Of a stretch of DNA of 64,000 bases, positions 45,290 to 59,900 are shown piece by piece; position 1 is the stretch's first letter, and the number at the start of each line of letters is the position of its first letter. The DNA comes from Megaleporinus macrocephalus. Taxonomy: Eukaryota; Chordata; Actinopteri; Characiformes; Anostomidae. Under the pieces are notes generated by a model, which saw only the letters and a list, made by a program, of their open reading frames with translations, was not told the origin of the DNA and did no database searches. The DNA lies in the NCBI GenBank assembly GCA_021613375.1, contig CM038706.1, forward strand, positions 18,171,366-18,235,365. Reading direction: 5' to 3'. The position numbers and the translations under genes were made by a program.

Positions 45290-48200
45290 CTATAGAAAAA
45301 AGACCCATAGTGGTAAATAATCAATGTAATAAAGTAGTAACGTACAGCACGATTTGCTAAAATGAACAAAACAGTGCAGGTCTAACGATCTAAAGACTAA
45401 TGAAGATCAAAACTGCTTACCCTGAAGCTCCCGCAGCCAGAGGTGCAGCAGGAACAGGTAAGGGCCTCTGGATACGTCTGTCAGGATAGCGCACTACTAG
45501 CCGTGTGTTCTCTATTCCATAGCCCTGTTTTTTAATTAAAAACAAATAAGTAGTCTAATTCTATACATAGATGTACGCATTTAGACACAGAGTTTCCTCT
45601 AGGTGGGTGGTAGACCCTTTAAAGCCACCAGAGCTGTCATGCATATGTGGTATTATCAGACATGTGCAGGCCAGAGACTGTTATACCAGAATTATTGTTA
45701 AAAGTAGATAAAACACAGTACATGTGAATGCACATTTTACATTCTTAGTTTGAGTAACTTTTCATATTGGACCAAAGAATATTTCACAAAATTTCAAGTA
45801 CATAATATTTATGTTTGTAAACACCCGGGGTGATTTGAGGGGTGAGACTTCACACTGTTCGTCTGAATCTGTCACACAATGCTATATCACACTGTCATAT
45901 CCTCTAGCAGATCTCAGCTGGACTTAGAATCAGAATCTAGTGCAGCTTTACCTTTAAAAACAGATTTTACTAAAAAAAAACAAAAAAAAACAAAAACAAC
46001 CCACATACCACATAAAAAACGGAATATCAGGAAGCGTGCCTAAGCCTGCCAGCAACATCCTCACATCCAAGCCAGACGGCACGTGTGTTTGGGCAGGCAG
46101 GCTGCCCAGCCTATTTTAGACGCTGCATAGTACTGTGCAAAACTTTAGTCACTTGAGAAAAGTAGATTTTTTATTTGGAAATATGGATTTATTCATTTAG
46201 GAAATGTTTTTGTTTCATCGTTTCCAAACCTCGTTCCAAAGCTCCTATGAACGAACCTCAGTATTAAACGATGGAACCAGTTGATATCTGGTTTGGCTTA
46301 TCAATATTACTTCACATGAAAATAGATGTGGTGGTTGGGGCATTGAGAAGAAGTCCTCAACAAACTAGTATGTATGTCTCAAATATATAGTAAAAAAATA
46401 AATAAATAAAAACAACCTTGTTCCTTTGGCATTAATGTTTGATTGCATTGTTCTATAATATTATTTTGTGGTTTTACTGCAACAAACAGATGTACTGATA
46501 CTCTGTACTGACACTATACTGGCCAAAATCATTGCATATTGGAAAAAAAAAAAAGTATAATCCAATATGATCTATTAGCCTATCACACAAATGATTAACT
46601 ACACCGCTGCACAAAAGTTGCTGTGCAGTATCTGTAACAGCAACGTATTGGACCACCACTTGTACAAACACTTACTGCTCAAAATAATGGGTTTAAACTA
46701 TTTGCTTAGGAGTCAAGGTGCATAAAATGGAAAGCTAGATCTGTAAAATCAGAAGTCGTGTGTGGTTTTGTGCGATTTTGTGATATTAGCATAAATATTA
46801 GGCTTTGAAAAGCAAGAACTCACATTTAGCTTTTCCATTGCACGTGCAGCCATGTTAGCATTCTTAAAATTTACAAAGGCACAAAAACGCTCATGTAGCA
46901 CTCGGATGCTCTCGATTTCTCCATAGCTGAAACAACAACAGGCAGAATTGAGTCAGCAGACACCCAAAACAAAGAACATGGAAAAATAAGCAGTGAGCGT
47001 AATAGAGCAAAGCCCAAAGAGACTCAGGGCTTCGGTCTCACTTTTTGAAAAGGTCCCGCAGGTGCTTCTCTGTCAGTTCTGTGGTTACATTACCCACCCA
47101 GAGAGAAGGGCAAGGGCTTCTGAGATGGAGAGGGAGAGAGAGAGACAGAGTTAATGAGCAAACCCTTGAGAGACACATGCAATATGCATGCAATAAGGCA
47201 AAATACAAGAAACGCTGTGGCCTGTTTTAACTTACCCTGGCTGAAGAAGGCTAGAGTCATGGTTGGCTGCTGTTAAAACAAGAGAAATGGCATCTAACAA
47301 ACAACTATAACACAAGACTCACCATTTCCTTTTAACTCACTGTAATCTACCATGAACAGATATATTACTATGGCAACACTGCCCTCCAGTGGTTAAAAGG
47401 ACTACTGCACTTTTTTTTTTTTTTTTTTTTTTACACTTCATTCATTCTCATTCACTGTCTTACCTCTGGCTGCTAGAACACCCTGTACCGTGCTGTACTT
47501 CTCAAGCAGCAACACACTTTGCTCCTCTTCATATCCAAGATCCTGGTGAACACAGGCAAGGGCAAAGGCATGGCCTTTTTTTCTTCACTTAAATTATTCA
47601 TCCTGTCTCCCCTGCTGGCATAACTAGGTAACAGTTACCTGACAAGCTGATGCAAGAATTGGCATCTGTTTCAAAGTAAGTCTGGCCAGACTTATATGCA
47701 ATTTTGTAAATGTTGGCTACTGCCTGATAAAAACACTGAAGAGTAATAATTTAAATTAAGGTTGGACAGGTCACATCAGATTCCAATCACTTACCATAAG
47801 CTGGAGTACTTTACAGTAAAAGAGGTCGTTGACTGCCTCCTCACAGTCCTTATCCAGCTTTAGCACCTGCTCCATTGCTTTCTCTGCCTCACTGTACCTC
47901 TAGCAAATAAAGATAAAAGTTTTGCTTCAGTGCTATTTGCATTTATTATGGTTTTGTAAGTTTACACCCTTTTAAAGACAGTTTATAATTTTAAGGTAGG
48001 TTCATTTTAACAGAGAGACAGAATAAACAAAAAATCCCCCCCCAAAAAAAACAAAAATCCAAAGGTTATTAAGGTTATAAATAATTGTAGTTGCTTAAGT
48101 GAAATACGTATTTCATCCTCAAACAAGTACTTGGTGGAGGAACTCTTTCTGGCAAGCACAGAGATCAGATGTTTGTTACAGTTGGTCACAAGGTTTGCAC

Positions 48201-50175
48201 ACGTCTCAGAGGGAATTTTGGCCCACTCCTCATTATAGACACACTCTAAATCCTGAAGGTTTCAAGGCTGTCTCTTGGCAACTCAAGATTCCTCCACAGA
48301 TTTTCTATGGGACTCAGGTCTGGAGACTTGCTAGGAGACTCCAGGACCTTAATGTGCTTCTTCTTAAGCCACTTCTTTGTTACCTTGGCTGTATGTTTTC
48401 AGTCGTTGTCATGCTGGAAGACCCATCCACAACCCATCTTCAGTGTTCTTCTGGCTGAGGCCAGGGGTTTCTTATTCAAGCTCCTACAGTACATGGAGCT
48501 TCTGTCCCATTCATCAACCCCTCAATGCGCTAAAGTCTTCCTGTACCCTTAGCAGAGAAACAGCCCTAAAGCAGAATGTCTGACAGTGGGGATGGTGTTT
48601 TTGGGGTCCAGCATTTCATTGCCTACAAACACCAAACAGCTCAATTTTGGTCTCATCTGACCACATCACATTCTTTCTCCGAATCGTTCAGGTGTTCATT
48701 GGCAAACTTTAGACTAGTCAGTAGATGAGCAGTCTTGAACAGAAGGACTGCAGCAACTCAATCCATTATAAAGAAGTGTGTTTCTAAAGGTTTTCTTGGT
48801 GACTGTGCTCCCAGCTCTCCTGAGATCATTAACAAGCTCCTACTGGGTAATGGGATGACGCCCCACCTTTCTCATAAATGTGCTTACCCTATGAGGCAAG
48901 ATCTTGCATTATCACACCAACAGTGGTCTCTTTCTCACCAAGCATCCTGCTGATGTTCTTGCAGCCTATTTGAGTCTTGTGCAAGTCTACAGTCTTGTCC
49001 ATGACATCATTTGACAGCTCTGTGGTCTTGACCATGGTGGTCGAGAGCTTTGATTGAAAGAGACTGATTCCGTGACAGGTGTGTTTTAAACACACTATAA
49101 GGTGAGATAAAGAGTACTTTCTCAAAAGAAACTGGACTAATTTGTCTCATCGGCACATTACCAGTCTGTGGGGGTCAGAATTCTTGCTGGTTGTTAAAGG
49201 ATCAAATACTCATTTATTCAAATACAAATTAAGTCATAACCTTTATTAGATTTAGGGGAAGGTAAAACTGCAGACGGGGATTTTTAAATGCATATGTACA
49301 CTGTTTTGATGCTGACTAGCTTTGAAGAGGTTCTGTTTTGGTAAGCTCTTTAAATGCAGGAACGCAAAATCAGTACAGGGTTTTACTGTGAAGTGGCTGT
49401 AGTTCTGTAATGCAATAACACTGGGCAATACAATCCAAATACAAACAATAAGCCTTAAACTTATATAATAAATAATAAACTTATGAGACGTATACTCCCA
49501 GCTGTGAGACAAAAACAAAACAAAACAAAACTGAGACTTGACAGCTACAAAGTCCTCAACACACTAACAGTTATAACAATTACACAACTGCTCATAAAAG
49601 GCCTTGACTTTAGGACCTACCTTAAGGCCCATGAAGGCGCTGCCCTTGCGGTAGTAGCCTTTAGGCCATTCTGGAGCCATCTGTATAGACTTTTCAGCAT
49701 CAGCAAGTGCCAGAGGGTACTGCTCCAGACAGTAGTAACAGTATGAGCGATTCCCAAAAAACCTGCAATTTCCCACAATAAACAAGAGAAATTAACTGAT
49801 ATGGCATGTAATTAAACAGTTGTTGTAAAACTAAGCATGTACTGACTGGGAGAGTTTATGCAGGGCAGTACCTGTAGTCCTTTGGGTCATATTTGATAGC
49901 TTCTGTAAACATACTAACTGCCTGAGTGTACTGGCCCTCCTGCACCAGTCGGATCCCTTTTTCTGCAGTACAGAGAAAACAAAAAAACAGACATAAAATA
50001 CTTAATTAGAAACAACATTAAGAAATGTAAGTATTGTTTTAAGTATTGTGTTGTTTTATTGATTTTGGAAAAAGGGGAGAAATAGAATAACATTCAATTA
50101 GTCTTGGGTATTAGGTATGTAGGAAGACAAATAAGCTGAAGAACTATTAAAGAAGAAAATGGGACCTCCCGACAG

Positions 50176-50210
<35 letters not shown>

Positions 50211-53200
50211 CACACCTGTCAGTGAGGCACTTTTAGTCACAGAGTCGCAGCCACTGACCTGTGACAAAAATCAATAGACACCGCATCAGGAAGGAATCAG
50301 TGGATGACTGTCCACGAGCAAACATGACTTGAGGAAGCAGCTTGTTACAGCACAGCCTTTACCCTGCGCTTTTTATCAGCAGGTCACAGCCAGTGCACCA
50401 CAGCCCGGGTGCCAGAAAGCTGACAGCACATTTTGCTCCTGTCCCAAAAGTCTGGAAAGTCTGTTTCAACACTCACTGTACTGTGTCACTGATAAAGTGA
50501 GAACGAGAACCATTTTGCAGACTGAATATTCAAACAGAGATTTTACAGCATCCACAAATACAAACATTACAAATAAGACTAGTGAAAAACTACTGAATTT
50601 ATGTCCCTTCAATTCCAGCATAGATTAAACACTTAAACAATATTGATTTGAAAGAGCATTCAGAAACAAATAATACTGGTTGATATTACTCATAATAAAT
50701 GTACATTGATTTAAACGTATTTATAAAAGAAACAGACTCCAATAGTGTTAGTTATGCTTACTGACAGTTGTCATTCATCAACTATGACATGTTGTCAATT
50801 CTGAATTCTCTCTAATTTGGCTTAGTTTAGTACTTAGCTCATATAATTATCTTCACACCTAGTTTTCATTCTAAATAAATCTTACAATCTTATGAATCAT
50901 TCATTCATCAACTACTCTACAAACACTTTTAAAGAACACCTGTAACTTGTGAAAGTGGTGACTAATGTCCTGTTTTACTGGTATATAAATATGAAGAGGT
51001 AAAATGCTCTTAGTCGTCTATCAATATTAGGGCTGTGTATTGGCAAGAATCTGGTGATACAATACGCATCACGATTCAATGTATCACGATATACTGTGAT
51101 CTACTGCGATTTTTACAATACACCACCACATAATCAGGTTTGTCAGTGCTTCTAATAGCATTGTGCCCTTGTGCTGCTTGCTAATGTTGGAGTGAAACTA
51201 AAAATGGATTACAGCACTGCCATCTAGTGATCAGAGGTTTAAACACAACACACAATAATTCACTTTCTGCCAGGAATCTTTGTATCGATACTGTGTTTTT
51301 CAGAAACGATACAGTATCACAAAACATAATATCCCGATATTCAATATTTTCTTAAACCCCTAATAAATACGGATCAAATGAGACAACGCATACATGAAAA
51401 ACAGCAACAGCGTGATTACATGCACTTAGTAATCTGACAACTGCAAAACAAACCTGGATTGTGTCAGAAATTCATTCATCAATATAAATTAATTAAATAA
51501 TGTGAAACATGAATATTCATCTAGAAGGTAATGCGTAAAACCTTTATTTAGTCAAGCATAGTTAATAGATAGTTTTAGAATTGCTCCAAAAGTGTTTTCT
51601 TGCCATCGTGCACGCACTGTGTTAAATGCTTTGTGCTGTTTACAGTACCATGCTCTGCTTTAGCAAATGCGCAAACTGAGAAAACAGAAAGACATCTGAG
51701 TACAGTTATACCTGTGCTGAAAAACAGGATTACAATTCTAAAAACCAGCACTCGCTATCAGATTTCTAAGCCTTAATCCAATCTTAAGAAATCAGAGTAT
51801 GCTGCTTACATGATCCACTCAAATAAGCAGATAACTGCTGAAATCTGATTATGACCAGATTAGTAAGTGTATGTAAACACACCCAATGGCTGCAACTCAT
51901 TATACAACTTCACAGCTGTAGTCATCTGTACTATTACTGCAACAATTAAGATGTTTCTGAGCTGTTATTAGTCTACATAGCATAGGATTTAAATGTACTT
52001 TGAGCCACACAGAGGGGGATATCTTGAAAGGCAAAACCAAAATGAGAGCTGCATTTGCAGACAAATGCAGGAAGCAGAGACTGGGTCATGAGTGGATCCC
52101 CCCAGTACGGCAATAATTCAAAGCATACCTCAAAGTCTGCACAAGTATGGTTCACTAACCACATAATCAAGCAAGCTTTTGCAGTGACCATTCCAGTCCT
52201 CTTTCCTAAGCCCTATGCAAAGACCAAAAAACATCACACACAATGTGCTGGATTTAATGAACACATTCTAAGAAATTTGAGGCAATTAATACAAAATCTC
52301 TTCAAACCTTCTCTGCTGTTTGCTTTGTGTTTTGCTCTTCTATTTTTATTTAGATTTTTTTTATTCTGGCTGCGATAAGGCTGATGACCCTTTATAGCCT
52401 ATCTTCACTAAAGGGTTTAGTAATTCTGGAGGGCACTGTATATTATTAAGGTTACTGCAGCTAAAACCCACTCACCTCCCTGGTTCTGGCCTCGTTTTCT
52501 TTGTTCTCTTTGGATTTGCGACCTGCTTTGCTCTTGGCTTTAGGCCTGATGTGACTAACAGCGTTAGCTACAAAGGCACTGCATACATCCCATTCCGGCT
52601 CCTGAACAAGAGAAAACGAAACAAAGTGTCAAGTTTAATAAAGGCCTGTTGAACCACTTCAGAATGTGGGTCCACCCCACACTCGTGCTTCTAACCCTCT
52701 GGCCTTGGACAGCCTCTTACTGCTTTGACGGTCATGAGACATTGTGAAAAACAAACAGAGTGTTGAACAGCAGCGTGCAGTACCTCTTCACAGGGACGAG
52801 CTGAGGACTGCCGGTCACCTTTGTTCCCTGAGGCCAGTGGTGGAGCTGTATTGCCCTTACCCAGTGCCTCTGTTTTCTCCTCCACCTTCTCCTTGAACTC
52901 CACCTGCTCCTCTTCTGCCTCAGAATCACTGTCCTCCAGCTCAGAGTCAACCACACTCCCTCCACCACACTCTTCCTCCTCCTATGGAGGGGGACATGGA
53001 CAATAGGAACACATTCGTTATTCCTGAGTTTCCTTTGTGAAGCTAAAGAGAAATGTCTAAAAAGCTGGCTACCTGCACTGTGCCTTCATCCTTTTTAACC
53101 CTTTCAAGTTTCCTCCGCTCTCGCTGCCGCTGAAAAGAAAATGAAAGCAAAAATTGTAAATTGTCTCTCTAGTACCCGTCTTTCATATTAGTAGTAGTAA

Positions 53201-53252
53201 AACCTCTATTGTTATACTCAAATAACCCATACAATTTTGTTTTTGATGACTA

Positions 53253-53299
<47 letters not shown>

Positions 53300-56200
53300 G
53301 ACAGTTCAGGTTTTCAAAATGTGACTACCTGCCAATATTAAAGCCATTAAAATATACTCATTCTGTAGCATAAACAGAGTCACTGGATGTAAAACTGTAT
53401 TTACATTCTCATAGAATAAGAAGAGCTCTGTATCTAGACTTGGTACACTGTTAACCTCAAACACTGTTGTCTCATCCTCAAATACAAATTTCTAAACTTG
53501 CAATAAACATTCCTAGACTGTTACGCAACAGTTATGACTGTTTACGTACCAGGTTAATCAATAACAAATGGTGGACTATGTGCAGAAATGTATTGTTCCA
53601 GGCTGTGAGGGGTGATGTCTGCACTTTTCATAATTTTAAGGAACTGAACTGTCAACAGGGGCAGCTGACATTGAAATTGGCTTCCTACTCGTCAGCTTCT
53701 TAATTAAAAGGTCCCATTCAGCAATTTCCTTCGGGACCAATTAAGTGTTCTCTTATTCCACCTTAAATGCTGCAGCGTGTACAGGTCGCACAATGTAACT
53801 ACAGCACCATGTAGGGTGGAAGACCTAGAGAGGAAAACCTGCAAAACAAGCTGGCGATTAGGAGGCCAACATCCGCACATCTGTAACACGATCCGGGACA
53901 ACTTCAATCAAAGCTTTCAGTTTGTGTTACAAATTTCACTATGGACAGTTTCTCCAACCTTAGTCAACATTAAGCAGACTTCATTCAGCATTTGCCAACA
54001 AACAGGAAGGCGGTTCCAACTTCATTAGCAACACAAAACCAACTTGTCAGTAGCAGCCATGCTGAGGTTAGCTACTAGTAACCTCCAAGTAAACAGCACA
54101 GCAAGCTAAAAAGTTCAAAGACCTTGCTAATTTACACAGGGCGGTGGATTGTTATAATTATTTACTGCCTATGTCTATTTGGACATGTTGCTTCTGTCTG
54201 ATCATTGCAATCACTGTAAACCAGCAAATCAGAGTAGAGCACATCAATTATTACCAAATAAAATAAAACCAGCTCTTTCATTCTAGGGCCAAATGACAGA
54301 GTGTAAAATCCCATTTGGGCATTTTTTGCTCTACTCAAGTCACATATCTTTAATTAAATGCATTCTGTGGCACCTTGAAACTGAAGCTTGAATTCAACCC
54401 ACATCTGCGATTTTGAGACCTGGGTAGTTCACACTGACTTAACTGATGCGAGGAGGTACTGCTTAGTTACTGCTATGGAGTGTCTACATCTATAAGAAAT
54501 CTTTTGCAAAAGAACTGATGTGCCAGTTCTCCTGCTATCAAAGCTTAACATACTAGTCCAAGCCCTACACTGTGACCAGTATGATTTTTTTGTAATGATG
54601 AGGTCAGAACAATAATAAATGTTCCTGTTCCAATAATAATCTTTGGAATCTCCCTTTCGCAAAGTTTCATCTTAGACAGTTGCCTTGTTATACACAGACT
54701 ACACCAGTGGTCATCAAATAAATTTGAACTGGGGCCAAATTATCATGGAACAAACACCCTTCGGCTGGTATGTCAATAATATGCAATCATTCTGAAATAC
54801 TCAGCCATCTGATCTGCTATGAAACAGCATATAGCAATAAAATTAAACATCTATCACGACAGTGGCTACCACAGCCTCTTTAAAATGCTCTACACCAATT
54901 GGTTACTTCATTAGGTATAACTCTGTGTATCTACACTATCTGCTGCACTCAGTAGTTCTACAATCACAGACTGCAGTCCATCTGATTTGCTTCTAAGCCC
55001 CATAGGACCACCAAAGAGCAGGCATTATTTGAATGGTGGATCATTCTCAACATTGCGGTGACATTGTGGTGATGTGCATGTGTATTTGCACACTAGCCGA
55101 TCTGTACTGTGCCTAAGCATGTTTGACCCCCAAATTCCAGTTCATCTAACTAGTGTTATCGTTTGACTAGTGTAAGCACAACGTGGCTGGGCCCACCTCT
55201 TCAAGTGGACTCTTCAGTTGGACTTCAGTTGGTGTGTGTGCTACAGCAGAAGCATGTAAATGCTGTATATGTCTCCTAAAACGAACATGGCAGCAATCAC
55301 TCTGCTCTACTGTGCGAGAAAGTAACTGTAGCACTATTTTAAGGTCAAACCCTCACGTCACTTAAAATTCTTTAAATACAAAATTAAATTATGGCTATAA
55401 TGACCCTCGGACCCTTAGATAACATACATGTGCTCAGGATCAGAAGCGCAATTTGAGCATGGGTTAGTGGGGGGGTGGGGAGTGGGCATCCAGGCCTAGT
55501 ATGAATTCACACTAGGTGTGTGTTGCTGGTATGTGTGGATAAGACACAACAGTGGTGTTTAGGCTTATGAACACGGTGCCTACTCTCTGCCCACTCAGAC
55601 ACGCTTACTGGTCCACTCAGCAGATGTAAAGTCTGAGATGACAGCTCATGTGTTGCTACACACTTTACGTTGATCATCATTTAATCCTTCATCAGTGTTC
55701 ACAAGACGCTGCCCACAGGACGCTTTTGACTGAATATTTTTGTTTGGTGGATTATTCTCAGCTCAGCAGTGACACTGAGGCGTTTAAAACTTCAGCAACT
55801 GCTGTGTCTGATCCAATCATATCAGCGCAACACACAATAACCCACCACCACCCACACAATCTCTCATGACTATATAATAGCATTTAATACTTTTGTTGAA
55901 TTTGTATGTATACGTATGTGTACTCAACCAACTAACCTTCCTCTTTGCTCTTCGTCTTTCTGCTCTCCTCCGGGCCTTCTCCTCTTCGCTGAGACCGTCC
56001 TCTCCATTCAAAACATCCTGAGCACCCAACGGACACACAGTTACTCATTTTGCTTATGCCCAACTTGTTCATGCACAGAGAACATTACAGCTCAAACTCC
56101 TAACAAGCTCAGAAAAGGGGGTATACCTGCAAGAGTGTGTGCTGACTGTGGTCTGAGGTGGCACCGGTCTCCATGTCATCTGGCCTCTTGTCACTGGAGC

Positions 56201-56847
56201 CTGTTGGGATGACGCAAATGAAGTCTAAATACTAGCCAACAGGGATGGACCTTCAGAGATCAGCTATTTAGGGGAAAATCAGAAAAGACTGTTGTGGTTG
56301 TGAACACTGAGCTGTAAATCTTTGAATAAGAGGTCATGTGAAAACAGACAGGGAAACTCCACTTTCTCAAAAGCAGAAGCGAGACCCAGGCTGTTTGGGT
56401 TTTCTGTGAGTCATACAAGGAGTCCAAAGGATATTCTGTCTTTTATTACAGTTTCAGAGAAGTTTAAACTAGGGGTGAGCGATATAGGAGTATAAAAGTG
56501 AATATCGGTATAATGGATTTTGCCGCACCATGATGAACCCAAACACAGCCATTCCTGCGCGTACATACATAAACACACACACACACACAAGTGGGGAACC
56601 GTCATGGCCCTCTACGCCCTCTCAGAGGTCTTAAAATATTCTTAACACACACATATATATAATTTTATTTTATTGTGACAATCAACATCTAAACAATTGC
56701 AAAAACATAGGCAAATAAATTATTCAAACGTATCTATTCAATCTGTTTTGGAGTGTGAGGGGTTAAGTGGAAACCTGTGAGCCCGTGTCTCCTCCTATAA
56801 GGACTGAGAGGGTCAAGGCTTAAGGGTCACGGTTCGCTACTGATGAG

Positions 56848-56905
<58 letters not shown>

Positions 56906-59900
56906 CTGTGTAGCTCTGAGTTTTCTGAACTTTGTGCTCACTTGGCAATTCATTCAAAATGAATTAGTTTGAAAGAAGCTCTGCTAAACAGGTTTGCCTC
57001 TACTGACACGTATAGAAGAGCTCTATCAACTTTCAGAAAGATGCTGCGATGACAGAGGGTTCACACATCTGCAGACATCCAGCTGCGAAAGTATAACTGC
57101 CAAGCGTACTGTTATGTACTCGCAACCATATTTTAGACTGAACACTAGTACTAGTAATAATTTTTATTTGCAGGGTTTTGTTACTGATATTATTATTGCT
57201 CTACAAATTCTTTAATACCACATCACTATCATCTGAATATAAATCTAAACAGCTGTCTGCTTTTAAACAAACATCTGCCAACACTGACATGACCATCTTG
57301 AAACTGGGGCTGTGTGTGTTTGTCAGACACCTTGGCTGGGCTTCTGAAACGCTTCATAGCCCTCATACTTGCAGTGGTTTGTTGGGAGATGATGAAACCA
57401 GATAGCTGTCGAGAGATCTTTAACGGCTGCTTTCTTACAAAGTCTGCAAACTGCCGTCTTCTGAGCAACATTAGTCTTTTCAAATCCAATCCAGCTCCAC
57501 ATGAGTGAAGATGATCCTCGCCTAGTAGTTAAATCTAAAGCGGTAGACTGCGAGGCTGGCGATGGTAGTTTCTTCCTCTGGTGCTGGGTGTTCACTCATT
57601 TTCAGCTTTAGGTTGCTTTGGCAGCTATGCTATCTTTAGCCTATGCTAGCAGACAGTATAGCCACTCTCAATGCGTACTCGCAGCAGCCTGTACTAAAGC
57701 GCGTGGAGTCGAGGTGTTTTGTCAGTAGCGTACTAGATAACGCAAGCTTGTGCATCGTTAACATGGCAATTAAGACATTATCATAGATTATGTATATCAC
57801 ACACCCCTATGTGCATCCTTAGCTAAGAGCTCTATTTCTACTCCATCATTAAGTCACCTCTGTGTAAAAGAGATAGAGAATTACATTTTATTCAATCTAC
57901 TGGATGAAACAGCAAAAATGCATCGCAGTAAACGGAAACAAAAGCTACAATTCAATTACAACCAACAATCGAAACTACTCTGGCTAATTTGCAACTGATC
58001 TGAAACTAAGACTAAATTGAGCTCATTATGTATTTGTGCAGGCTGCTGAGCTCCTTGCCTTGAGAACACACTTCAGGTTGTTGAAAAACAGCCTAAACAG
58101 AAGATCTGCACTAAAGTTGTCACTTTCAGGCACACACACCAAGAATAAAAGTCTCAAATGGTTTCAAGTGGTCTTCCACACCTGTTCTAACGATCCTTGA
58201 GCAAATCTGTTGTAGTAAGACATATACAGGATACCCCATTTTATAAAAACCAGGAGCTTGATGATTATACAAGATTAAACAATGTAAACAGTACATCAGT
58301 TAAGATGGAGCCCTTGCCCAGGGGTGTGTGATGTGATCTTATTTGCCCTGAGCTAACATCAGCCTAGTAAATCCTGCTGTGGCACAGTACAGATGCTCGT
58401 GACTTTAAATTTCACAACAGTCGTCTGAAGTCGTCTGAAGACCGTAGGGTTCCTCTTTCACTGCCATTACTCATACGCACCAACAACCTGTTTGCTAATG
58501 CAAATTATTACTGGTGTCTCACAGAACAAAGAATGCCATTTCTCACTTATTTACTCCAGCAGTCACAATTTATTTAATAACACAAATTGTGTGACCACTG
58601 CCTTTGCCTTCTACAAAAACATACATAAAAGAGAGCGGACATCTGATCTTGATCAAGCTACAAGTCTAGACTAATCATGTAATTTGATGGCTGCTCTGGC
58701 CTGTTACAAACATGATGCCCAAGCAAAGGGGGTAAGGTACAGCTGTCCCAACAGCTTCTCAAATAACCCGGCAGAGGTGAGTCAGAAAATGCCCTCATCC
58801 CACTCTAATGTGAGCCCAAACAACTTGATGCTGCACCGATCAGCAATGTAACCACAAAGCAACAAACCATCCAGATTATTAAAACAATCACAAAGCAGCT
58901 TTAATAAGAGATAAACATAATGGCAGTGATGTCACACATTAGGAATGTTGAGTATAATCTACAGCTCTCTAATCTTTAACCTGAGCTCTGAATGCTTTCG
59001 TACTGTGATCCTCTTCGTCACTTCAAGGATGTTTCTCGTACATTGTTATTGCCAAGCCATACATCAATTGCTCAAAAGGTCATATGTTAAATTTAGGTAC
59101 TGTCTATTAAAGCTCTTCCTCCTCTGTGTTCAAACGATTTTGATGCAGTACATGATAATACAGCCACAAACCCTAAAGTTCCTCAGATTCACATTCCTGA
59201 CATTCCAGAGACGGTCATACAAAAAGCCAAACATTGCAGCAGGAAACCCTGCCATGTCTTGTAGTCAGTTATGTGAGAAAGTTAGAAACCTTCAGGAAAC
59301 CACAACAGACTGGTGGAGATTATCCAACATATCCCAGAACAGTGTTTCGCAACTCCTGGAGGCCAACCTGCACTGCACAGTTGTTTTCCCTGCTCCAGCA
59401 CACCTGATTCAAAAATAAGTTCAAGGGAGCACAACCATGGAGGATAGTATAGTTCCTCTCTCAGGTTCACCTATAACAGTGCTGACCAAACTTGGGTATA
59501 TACTGGCTCACATGCAAAATAAGACAGTGAGCACTATTCTAAAAGCATGTTTAGTTGTCCTATAAAGCTTCAAACAGTTGAGGCGACTGGTGTATTGAAA
59601 AAAGCACAGCCTTTACTTAAAGCCCCCAGATTGATCTGTGCTACACAACAGCACAGATTCAGATAATGGCTGTGATTTGCCTCTGACTAACATTGGGGAG
59701 GTCACTTAGAAAGAAAAAATGAATATGGTTATGGGGCAAACATATTTTAAAGTCAACTGGACAGAAATGTGCTTTAATGTATTAGACATGTGAACGCATG
59801 TTATATGCAGTCATCCTGGATCATGCTGTCTATTATTCTCTGATCTTTCTAGAAACAGCACTGGAAGACTTTATAAATCAACTTTTTTTATTTAAACACA

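Larger units (their letters stand above)
53130..55936. other. TTC31-like intron 3 (between exons 3 and 4)
   Basis: Holds (AAT)n at 53253-53299, the palindromic element at 53750-53826 and the long fish repeat at 54905-55860. No gene seen between them. Confidence 0.65.

Noticed and set aside
58945..59418. 157-codon plus-strand ORF, the longest in the window
   Set aside because: No signal, domain or conserved motif. It is inside an intron and its end runs into a known MITE-like repeat.
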